Source of the DNA: JBFHER01 sp041584055
GTDB lineage: Bacteria > Bacteroidota > Bacteroidia > Bacteroidales > UBA5342
Length of the DNA: 27,152 nucleotides
Reading direction: 5' to 3'
NCBI GenBank assembly: GCA_041584055.1
Contig: JBFHER010000016.1
Span: 1 to 27,152, forward strand
The notes beneath the pieces are model-generated. The model saw nothing but the letters and a program-made list of their open reading frames with translations, was not told the DNA's origin and made no database searches. The first letter of the stretch is position 1. Each line of letters starts with the position of its first letter. The position numbers were made by a program, and so were the translations under genes. Positions 9,071 to 16,429 of this stretch are shown here, in pieces.

Positions 9071-10267
9071 TTAATCAAAAAAGTCGGGTTTTACATATGT
9101 ACCTTCTGTTAAAGCACAAATAAAACATTTTGCATCATTTTCAACACCCTCTCCAGACCAATAACGAGGGCTTGTAAACGGAGGACTCGCCGGATCCACC
9201 TCATACGCCCCACAATGAAACGGAGCGTAAATTAAAGGGCCTTTAAAATTAATCCGTTGCACGCTGTATGAAGCTGTCCAGAAATACCCAAGAACGACTT
9301 CTTCGGGGTCGTTAATATTGCACAAATTGCTTATAGCAGAAGTTGGTTGTGTTTGATAAATACCCCCAGTTTCCGCAGTCATAACCTGGTTGGTGCTCCA
9401 ATATTCATAAGCTGTTTCACTAAGGGCATATTGTTTCACCAAAAGGCTGTACTGGTAATTCTGTTTGACATCGGTCCCGGCTAAATAGCGAAGCGGGATT
9501 TTTTTCTTTTCATTCACTGTCAAATTCCGCGTTGTAGAGCTATAAATTTCATTTACTTTTCTTGTTTTATAACATACCATAAAACTATCAATGGGTGGAT
9601 TAAATTCAATCGTTTCCTTTGCCACCCAAACAAAATTCATAAATCCTTCTTTCCATTCGCCATACTCTATCCTTCCGATATCATAAGGAACACGTGCTTC
9701 CCAGGTTTCTTCCAATACCCATCGGTAGTTTTTTGTTGCATTTGGATTTGCCTTTAAATCGGCGTAAAATTGTATTCCGTTAGCGGAATAAATGCTGGAT
9801 GACTGAAATGACTCAAGCAGGTAATACAAACTGTCAATGGGACTGCTTTCGTAAATGATTTCATAATCTGATTCATATTCATTGCCGTTTGGTGTCGCCA
9901 CCGATATTTTAAACGCGCTACCCACGACCATATAATTTTGCGGTATTACTGCTGTATATTGCCCTTTGCTGCTTTCTTCAAACAAAAACTCTACACCCTC
10001 CCCGTTGGTTGCCCAAACAACACATCCTGTTACGGCATTGTATTCACTCTCGCTTACCGGTGTTGAGCGCGAAACAGTTACATACTGAACACTATCTTCT
10101 TTAACTATCGATCCGTTTATTACGATTAGATTGGCACTTTGCTTAAGTTTTGGACTATACTCCTCGATACAGCCAAACAGGAGTAAACCGCTTATTACAA
10201 GTGCAAAAACCCTTCCTGCCTGTTTCAGAACTGGATGCACAAGCCTGATTAACACCTTGCTCCTCAT
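9071..10267 (-). CDS. DUF4249 outer-membrane lipoprotein partnered with the TonB-dependent receptor
   Basis: This is 398 residues from the ATG at 10267. That start gives a normal lipoprotein signal: basic MRSKVLIRLVHPVLKQAGR, a hydrophobic stretch, then LLLFGC with Cys33. An upstream ATG at 10309 would overlap the receptor gene by 14 bases, and the longest open frame begins at a TTG (10357). After the Cys, EEYSPKLKQSANLIVINGSI and QYVTVSRSTPVSE match the DUF4249 pattern of a short acidic linker, an 'L-V-V-x-G-x-I' strand and a 'V-x-L-S-R-S' strand. The C-terminal part has several Cys residues (CNINDPEEV, HCGAYE, AKCFICA). DUF4249 proteins are commonly encoded next to STN-type receptors and are probably surface lipoproteins serving the receptor, perhaps in ligand capture, but no function is established. 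The family assignment is firm; the role is inferred. Confidence 0.82.
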   Translation of the reverse strand: MRSKVLIRLVHPVLKQAGRVFALVISGLLLFGCIEEYSPKLKQSANLIVINGSIVKEDSVQYVTVSRSTPVSESEYNAVTGCVVWATNGEGVEFLFEESSKGQYTAVIPQNYMVVGSAFKISVATPNGNEYESDYEIIYESSPIDSLYYLLESFQSSSIYSANGIQFYADLKANPNATKNYRWVLEETWEARVPYDIGRIEYGEWKEGFMNFVWVAKETIEFNPPIDSFMVCYKTRKVNEIYSSTTRNLTVNEKKKIPLRYLAGTDVKQNYQYSLLVKQYALSETAYEYWSTNQVMTAETGGIYQTQPTSAISNLCNINDPEEVVLGYFWTASYSVQRINFKGPLIYAPFHCGAYEVDPASPPFTSPRYWSGEGVENDAKCFICALTEGTYVKPDFFD

Positions 10268-10295
10268 CTGGGTTATTCTTATAGCCGCGATTTTG

Positions 10296-13223
10296 CTACT
10301 CACTAACATAGTTTCCAAATTTAAAGTTCCAGGACAATGTAACGATCGGTTCTCCAAAAATTGATAGCTTGTATCCTCGCATCACTCCGTTATCATTCTC
10401 ATAATAAACCGAATAGGCATTCTCTCTTCCAGTAAGATTATACACGTTTAACATCCAGTAACTGTGGATTTTTTTCTTTTTTTTCAAATTCCCTTCCAGG
10501 TTAATCGAAAAGTCCATCCTAAAATAATCCGGGATGCGATGGGCATTTCTTTCTGAGTAGTACAAAATCTCCATGCCTTCGTTAAAATAGGATGTAATGG
10601 GATAAGTAACAGGTCTTCCGGTGCTGTATTCTAATACTGTAGAAACACTTAATCTCATGTTTGCACGCAAGGTCGCTGCCATGTTGAAGCTATGAGGCCG
10701 GGCGGAATTAGATGGATAAGCTATGCCTTTGTTTATTTGCTCAGTAGGCAACTCGTTTTTCACCTGGATCATTGAATTTAAGTAAGCATAAGACATCATT
10801 CCTGTTAATTTTCCAGTCTTTTTTTTCATCATCAGTTCCAGTCCATACGAATCCTGTTGTCCTTGCACCAACAACATTTCTGTTGGCTTACCTGATAGGA
10901 AGTCAATACCATCTTTGTACTCAACGATATCATCCGTCCACTTTCGATAAATCTCAACCGAGGTTTCGTATCCGTTGTCAGGAAAATTATGATAGTAGCC
11001 CAACGAAAGCTGGTCGGAAACCGGTGGACTTAAATGATAATCCGCAAGTTTCCACATATCGGTTGGCGAAATCGCAAGGGTATTACTCAACATAAAAATA
11101 TATTGTCGATTTCGGTTATATGCTGCCTTCAGTGAATTGTGCGATCGTAACGAATAATTGAATGACACCCTTGGTTCTAATCCCGTATAGGTTTTTACAA
11201 GCTCCCCCGAGTTAAAAGATTGGCTTTCTTTGATATTATTCTCGTCTAACGGGGATTTGGGGAAATAAATATTTACTTCTTCTGGCCCTACAAGAGAATA
11301 TGCACTTAAACGCAATCCGGCAAGAACGCGTAACCTTGCGTTTATTGAAAATTCATCGCTAAAATAGAGCGCTGTTTCCACTGCTTTCTCGGTACTCAAA
11401 TCAATTGGGATGCGTGTAGATTCTTCTCTGTAGGGAAGTACCTCTCCTCTTTTGTTGTTGTAATAAATGGCATTTGTCCCAAACGATAATTGGTGGTCAC
11501 TTTGGGTGTGGTATAAAAAGTCTGACCTGAATTCGCTATGCCCCAATTCAAATTCATGCCGATAGGCGTCCGAGGGATTGCTTTTGCTGTTGTGTCCATT
11601 AAAATACTGGCTGTGCACCAGTGAGAAATCACTTTGGAGCGAAGACGAAAAAAGATGTTTCCAGTTTACCGATGCACCTGTATTCGAATAATTGTAATCG
11701 TCGGAGAGAGCCAGTGAAAACTCATCGAAGCTCTGATACCCAAATATTTTTAAGGAATTGTTTTTATCAATATCGGTATTAAATGCGGCACTAAAGTCGT
11801 AAAACGAAGCATTGCTATTTTTAATGTTTTCATTGTCAACCTTCGACAATAACCAATCGGAATAGGTTCCACGGTAATTTACAACAAACGAGCTTTTATC
11901 TTTTATAACCGGTCCTTCAATGGCAGCATGGGCCGTAACCATACTGATGCCACCTTTTCCGTAAAACTCATTTTTATTACCCCTTCTCGTTGTAACATCA
12001 AAAACCGAAGACAACCTACCGCCATATTGCGCTGGGATATTGCTCTTGTACAGCGAGAAAGAATTTATTATATCGGAACTAAAAGCTGAAAAGAAACCAA
12101 ACAAGTGGGAGGTATTGTAAATTGGGATCTTATTGATGTAAAACATATTTTGGTCAGCACTTCCCCCACGGACATAGAGCCCTGAAGACCCTTCACCTGC
12201 ACTTTGTACCCCGGGTAACATTTGGGCAATTTTTAATATATCTTTTTCACCTAAAACCGCTGGTATTTCTTTCATAGCTTTACTTGTCATCCTTTCAAAC
12301 CCCATGTGCATTCTCTCCACATTATCGTTTTTATCTGCAACAACACGTACTTCGTGTATACTTATCACTTCTTTTTCAAGGGCAATTGAAAGCGCTCCAT
12401 TTGAATGAACTTTCAATAAGAACACCTTTTCTTTCATGGAAATAGAACGAACAATAGCCTGGTATTCTCCCTGTCTCAGGACCAGGTTAAAATAACCATC
12501 TTTATCGGATGCTGCCCCGCTCCTTGTTTCTTCAATGTAAATGGTTGCGCCAACGATGGGTTGACCGGTTTCCTGTTCTATTATTTTACCACGAATTGTA
12601 CTTTTTATTCCGGCAAAAGATTTATTCAGGTCCCCAACTTCGATTACCGATGGAATTATTTTCTTTTTCCCTTCTATGTAATTCTTTTCCAACAGGGTTA
12701 AATTACTAATGGAATCTGTTCTGTTGGAAATTTGAAGGTCTTCGTTTGCTGTTTCAGCTGCTCCATAATCGGGTAATGTATCGATTAACTTCTGTCCCAG
12801 ATACACAATTACATTGTTATTGCGATCGATATAAAAATTTAAATTATGAGATCGCAACACCTCCTGAAGTATTGTTTGAAGATTAAAAGAGTGATCGCTT
12901 ATATTAACTTCAATGGCTTGTATCCAGTCCTTTTTATACTGAAAACGAAAGGGTGTATTTTTTTCGACCCGTGCGGCGAATTCTTCAAATGGGATGTTAT
13001 TAAAGGTTTCCGAAAGTTCAACATCTTGAGAATAAACAACACCAAATACAAAACTTAACAGAAATACAAGGCTTTGTTTTTTCAAACGACTAAAACGACT
13101 ATTTTTAGCGGTTTGGTGTGCCTTCCAGGCAGTCAGGCAGGGAACGCGCATTATCGACTTAATTCCACATAAATCGGGACAGCTTGTTGCCTTTTGTTCT
13201 TTGGAAAGACATGCTCGTTTCAT
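10296..13223 (-). CDS. TonB-dependent outer-membrane receptor with STN and carboxypeptidase-regulatory-like domains (non-SusC type)
   Basis: This is a 975-residue protein. The ATG at 13223 lies 4 bases after the preceding stop and implies a long leader, with the hydrophobic signal at ~49-65 (SLVFLLSFVFGVVYSQ). ATG codon 25 is an alternative start. An STN domain (~70-145; FNNIPFEEFAARVEKNTPFRF) is followed by a carboxypeptidase-regulatory-like domain (~208-285; IRGKIIEQETGQPIVGATI), the TonB plug (~310-415, containing GLYVRGGSADQNMFYINKIP), and a beta barrel to the end (terminal WNFKFGNYVSE with aromatic residues). It imports a ligand across the outer membrane using TonB energy. STN domains usually pass a ligand signal to a FecR-type anti-sigma factor, but none is in the window. 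It lacks typical SusC length, and its partner is DUF4249 rather than SusD. Confidence 0.9.
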   Translation of the reverse strand: MKRACLSKEQKATSCPDLCGIKSIMRVPCLTAWKAHQTAKNSRFSRLKKQSLVFLLSFVFGVVYSQDVELSETFNNIPFEEFAARVEKNTPFRFQYKKDWIQAIEVNISDHSFNLQTILQEVLRSHNLNFYIDRNNNVIVYLGQKLIDTLPDYGAAETANEDLQISNRTDSISNLTLLEKNYIEGKKKIIPSVIEVGDLNKSFAGIKSTIRGKIIEQETGQPIVGATIYIEETRSGAASDKDGYFNLVLRQGEYQAIVRSISMKEKVFLLKVHSNGALSIALEKEVISIHEVRVVADKNDNVERMHMGFERMTSKAMKEIPAVLGEKDILKIAQMLPGVQSAGEGSSGLYVRGGSADQNMFYINKIPIYNTSHLFGFFSAFSSDIINSFSLYKSNIPAQYGGRLSSVFDVTTRRGNKNEFYGKGGISMVTAHAAIEGPVIKDKSSFVVNYRGTYSDWLLSKVDNENIKNSNASFYDFSAAFNTDIDKNNSLKIFGYQSFDEFSLALSDDYNYSNTGASVNWKHLFSSSLQSDFSLVHSQYFNGHNSKSNPSDAYRHEFELGHSEFRSDFLYHTQSDHQLSFGTNAIYYNNKRGEVLPYREESTRIPIDLSTEKAVETALYFSDEFSINARLRVLAGLRLSAYSLVGPEEVNIYFPKSPLDENNIKESQSFNSGELVKTYTGLEPRVSFNYSLRSHNSLKAAYNRNRQYIFMLSNTLAISPTDMWKLADYHLSPPVSDQLSLGYYHNFPDNGYETSVEIYRKWTDDIVEYKDGIDFLSGKPTEMLLVQGQQDSYGLELMMKKKTGKLTGMMSYAYLNSMIQVKNELPTEQINKGIAYPSNSARPHSFNMAATLRANMRLSVSTVLEYSTGRPVTYPITSYFNEGMEILYYSERNAHRIPDYFRMDFSINLEGNLKKKKKIHSYWMLNVYNLTGRENAYSVYYENDNGVMRGYKLSIFGEPIVTLSWNFKFGNYVSE

Positions 13224-13227
13224 CTGT

Positions 13228-13959
13228 CTATTGTCGGTTGCTAGTTAATTTTTCACAAAAGGCCATCAGATCAGACAACTGCTTGTTTGACGATTTATAC
13301 AGTTTCAGTTTATGTGCTTTTATGTACTGATTGATCTCGTTTTTATGTTCAGGAAATAGACGGGTTAAGGCTTTTCTGTTGTTTACGATACAAGGTTTGT
13401 TATCAACTACCACATACAGCTTTTTGCGAGGTTCGGAGAATTTATGGGCCATAAACGTTACTTTATGCTCCGACTTATCTCTTGATTTGTACCAGGAACA
13501 TAACAAATTGATTTCTCCGGAATAAATCTCTTCGAAAAATTGGTCCTTTTGGTTTTCAAATTTTATTTTTTTAAACAAATGCCCATTAATTCCAAATTCC
13601 CGGATAAAATCAACCGGCGGAATAAATGCGGCGTTTGGCATGTGTGAATAGGGGACTAATAGCGTCTGATCCCAAATGTTGTATTTTAATTTTAAATTAT
13701 CGAACGTTTGATTGTGTAGGACAAGGTATCCTTTTTTAAATTCATCTTCAGAAAAATAAGGATGTCCCAAATCATTTATATAGATATTCTCAAAATATTT
13801 TCCATTTACTAAAAGCTGGTCTATTCCATATTTGAGCTCCACCAATTCATAAACGTTTTCCGCTTTCTCAGGTTTTAAATCCTGACAACTAATTTCAGCT
13901 GAAAAAAGAAATGCAATGGCTAAAATAAATAGTCGAGATGCCATTTTACGAATTTCCAT
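13228..13959 (-). CDS. Small secreted protein of unknown function, first gene of the receptor block
   Basis: This is a 243-residue protein with a signal peptide (residues ~1-25, LFILAIAFLFSAEISC; M6 at 13944 is an alternative start). The mature part has a beta-rich N-terminal half (ELKYGIDQLLVNGKYFEN, GYLVLHNQTFDNLKLKYNIW) and a basic helical C-terminal tail (RKALTRLFPEHKNEINQYIK). This layout, a strand-rich domain then a Lys-rich 'R-K-x-L-x-x-L-F / I-x-x-Y-I-K' tail, recurs in uncharacterised Bacteroidota envelope proteins, but no named family was recognised with confidence. It begins 6 bases after the GH95 stop and ends 4 bases before the receptor start, so it is probably co-translated with the receptor. 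The Cys in ISCQ is not a classical lipobox. The gene is distinctly AT-rich. No catalytic motif is evident. Confidence 0.75.
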   Translation of the reverse strand: MEIRKMASRLFILAIAFLFSAEISCQDLKPEKAENVYELVELKYGIDQLLVNGKYFENIYINDLGHPYFSEDEFKKGYLVLHNQTFDNLKLKYNIWDQTLLVPYSHMPNAAFIPPVDFIREFGINGHLFKKIKFENQKDQFFEEIYSGEINLLCSWYKSRDKSEHKVTFMAHKFSEPRKKLYVVVDNKPCIVNNRKALTRLFPEHKNEINQYIKAHKLKLYKSSNKQLSDLMAFCEKLTSNRQ

Positions 13960-13965
13960 AGTGCA

Positions 13966-16407
13966 TTACCTTTTATCGACATTCTTAAAGGGTTCAAGTT
14001 CTAATACATACGTTTTCCCCTTTTCAGTCATAAAAGAAAGGACGTCCGGGTTGCTACTTTCAAACGAAATAGCCTCCTTTTCTTTGTTGGATAACGTTGC
14101 ATCGGCAATCCCATTGTATTTCATCCTGCACTCGCCACCGCTTCGCGACAGGACTTCAACAGATGTAGCCATCCCATTTTCCCAACGAACCGAGATCTCG
14201 AAATTCCCTCTGGCAACCAAACCACTGTACGCCCCTCTATCCCATGCCTTTGGCAGGGCAGCGAGAGGTTCGATGTAGCCTTCATGGCTTTGAAGCAGCA
14301 TTTCTGCAAGACCAGCCATACACCCAAAATTACCGTCAATTTGGAAAGGAGGATGTGTTGTCCACAGATTTGGCAGGGTTCTTTCTTTTATAAACTTAAC
14401 ATATACTTCATGGGCTTTCTCGCCATCTTTTGTTCTCGCACGTGCATTCATCCGGTGCGCCATGGCCCAGCCCGTGGTGTTATTCCCTCTAAGATCCAGG
14501 GTGACGATGGATGCCTCCATCCAGTCTTTTGTGGAAGCATTGATCAGCGTTCCCGGGTAAAGCGCGCAAAGGTGAGAGATATGGCGGTGTTCTTTTTGTC
14601 CAATTTCGCCATAAAATTCCTCTTCCCTGAATTCTTTTATCTGTCCGGATTTGCCAATAATGATGGGATCCAGCTTTGTGATCTCATCCTGAACCACAGC
14701 AATAAAATCATCCTTTACGTTCAAAATTTTGGCTGCTTTTAACAGATCGTTGTGGTTTTCCCACACCAGCTCCTGATCGAAAGTCGTTCCGGCTGTGATG
14801 TAGTTATCACCGTTGTGCTTTTGTTCAGGCGAAGCCGATGGTTCCACCAGCAGAAGACCATCGCCGGAAGGGACAAGCGTCTTAGAGAGGAACCTGCTCA
14901 TGCCCATAATCGCCGGATAGGCCTTTTCCCGCAGGAATGCCGTATCCATTGTAAATTCAAAATAATCCCAAAACATTTTCGTCGTCAGGGCACCAGTTCC
15001 CGGACCTGAATGACCGCCTGGGCCTACAATTTTTTGGGGCGTTGTTCCGGTTCCGATTGTCCAGCCATTGTCTAAACTATCGCGGGCAAGCGCTTGCGGG
15101 TTGTGTTTTTGAAGGTACTCAGTCGCTAAACTTTGGGCTTTGGGATGATAGGCTTCAAAAAATTCAACATAGGGCGTAAATGTCTCTGCCAAATTAGTAT
15201 TAAAAGCACCCCAATAGTTCATTTGCACGTTGATGTTATGCCAAAATCCCCCCGTAAAAGGGGTTACTTCATATTGACTCCAAACGCCTTGCAATCCACA
15301 GGGAAGGGCCCCTTCTCTGGAGGTTGAGATAAGCAGGTAACGTCCATAATGAAACATTAATTCCTCAAGAAAATGGCAGCTCGCTTCAGCCTGATAGTTA
15401 GCCAATAATTCTTTGGTAGGTTCATTTGGTATTTCGTCGGTAAATGTTAGTTGGACCCGTGAAAACAAGTTTTGATAATCCTTAAGATGTGTCTCTTTCA
15501 AGTGCTTATATCCTTTATCTTCAGCAGCATTCATTAAAGCGCTCACCTTATCATGCGGCAGGTAATTCGGGTTGAGCTTCTTGTTATGAACATCTTCCAG
15601 GAAGACTTTTTCACTCAGTTCATAGTTTGTCCCGGCTGCAATTAAAATAACAACACCATTGGCTTTTGAAACTGTTATTTCTGATTTGTCACCATTTTGT
15701 GACGCTGTTACTTTTCCACCATCGTTGATTACCTTTATCTGCCCTTCGTAATTCATGCTAAAATGATCAATAAAACCCGACAAGGTAATCAGATCGTTAT
15801 CAGCTTTCATTGCACCTGTTCTTGTATTTTTCTGTGATGAATCTCTGAGGTAAGGGATTTCAGGCTTCAGTACAAAAGAGATTTTACCCTTTTTATCAGC
15901 ACTCAGTTTTATAACAAATATATTGTCAGGATAGCTCATGAAATGCTCCCTTGTATAGGCAACTCCATCATGAACATAGTTCACATAAGCAATGGCTTCA
16001 TTGATGTTGATGGAACGGCTGTAGTTGTGTGGATGATCATGCTTGAATTCAATGTTGATTTCAGCAAAACTGGTGAGTCCACCAATGCCATAAAGTCCTT
16101 CGTTGGCCAGGGTTTTCTCAGTCAGCTGAATTCGTTCCGTATCTGTCCTTCCAAAAATATTGGCCCCCATGAAACCATTCCCTATCGGGTAAGAGCGCAA
16201 CTCCCAATCCTCATCATAAGGATACCCACGTGCTTTTGTGATGTTAAAATCGCCACCACGGTTTGGTGCCGGCTGATCATCCCAAACCCTGTAGATTCGT
16301 TCAGAGTTTAAAGGGATGCAGTCTTTCTGTGCATGCACCGCTTGCATAAATGGAAGCATCAGGCAAGCAAACAAACACAGAGAAAGAAACGTCGTTATTG
16401 ATTTCAT
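13966..16407 (-). CDS. GH95 family alpha-L-fucosidase / alpha-L-galactosidase
   Basis: This is an 813-residue protein with a Sec signal peptide (cleaved near AVHAQ, residues ~22-27). The GH95 layout is complete. The N-terminal beta-sandwich (~35-290) carries the conserved PIGNGFMGANIFG and ERIQLTEKTL motifs. The alpha/alpha barrel (~300-720) contains HNINVQMNYW (390-399), whose Asn391 and Asn393 correspond to the Asn pair that activates water in characterised GH95 enzymes. It also holds EPSASPEQKH with Glu528 as the likely general acid, HRHISHLCALYPG (607-619), and PPFQIDGNFG with Asp691. The C-terminal beta domain ends at 813. These enzymes release alpha-1,2-linked L-fucose, or L-galactose in some members, from chain ends by inversion. 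It lies 22 bases after the smaller GH67/GH20-like gene and just upstream of the receptor block. The family is certain; the sugar specificity is not. Confidence 0.93.
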   Translation of the reverse strand: MKSITTFLSLCLFACLMLPFMQAVHAQKDCIPLNSERIYRVWDDQPAPNRGGDFNITKARGYPYDEDWELRSYPIGNGFMGANIFGRTDTERIQLTEKTLANEGLYGIGGLTSFAEINIEFKHDHPHNYSRSININEAIAYVNYVHDGVAYTREHFMSYPDNIFVIKLSADKKGKISFVLKPEIPYLRDSSQKNTRTGAMKADNDLITLSGFIDHFSMNYEGQIKVINDGGKVTASQNGDKSEITVSKANGVVILIAAGTNYELSEKVFLEDVHNKKLNPNYLPHDKVSALMNAAEDKGYKHLKETHLKDYQNLFSRVQLTFTDEIPNEPTKELLANYQAEASCHFLEELMFHYGRYLLISTSREGALPCGLQGVWSQYEVTPFTGGFWHNINVQMNYWGAFNTNLAETFTPYVEFFEAYHPKAQSLATEYLQKHNPQALARDSLDNGWTIGTGTTPQKIVGPGGHSGPGTGALTTKMFWDYFEFTMDTAFLREKAYPAIMGMSRFLSKTLVPSGDGLLLVEPSASPEQKHNGDNYITAGTTFDQELVWENHNDLLKAAKILNVKDDFIAVVQDEITKLDPIIIGKSGQIKEFREEEFYGEIGQKEHRHISHLCALYPGTLINASTKDWMEASIVTLDLRGNNTTGWAMAHRMNARARTKDGEKAHEVYVKFIKERTLPNLWTTHPPFQIDGNFGCMAGLAEMLLQSHEGYIEPLAALPKAWDRGAYSGLVARGNFEISVRWENGMATSVEVLSRSGGECRMKYNGIADATLSNKEKEAISFESSNPDVLSFMTEKGKTYVLELEPFKNVDKR

Positions 16408-16429
16408 CTTGGTTTTAAATTTATCTGAT

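Noticed and set aside
9071..10267. DUF4249 protein as a SusD homolog
   Set aside because: It lacks the length (SusD-like proteins are ~500-600 residues) and the helical TPR-type pattern of SusD. Its strand-rich start matches DUF4249.
10268..10357. Longer N-terminus for the DUF4249 protein
   Set aside because: The longest frame starts at a TTG inside the receptor gene. The ATG at 10267 gives a normal lipoprotein signal, though the ATG at 10309 is not excluded.
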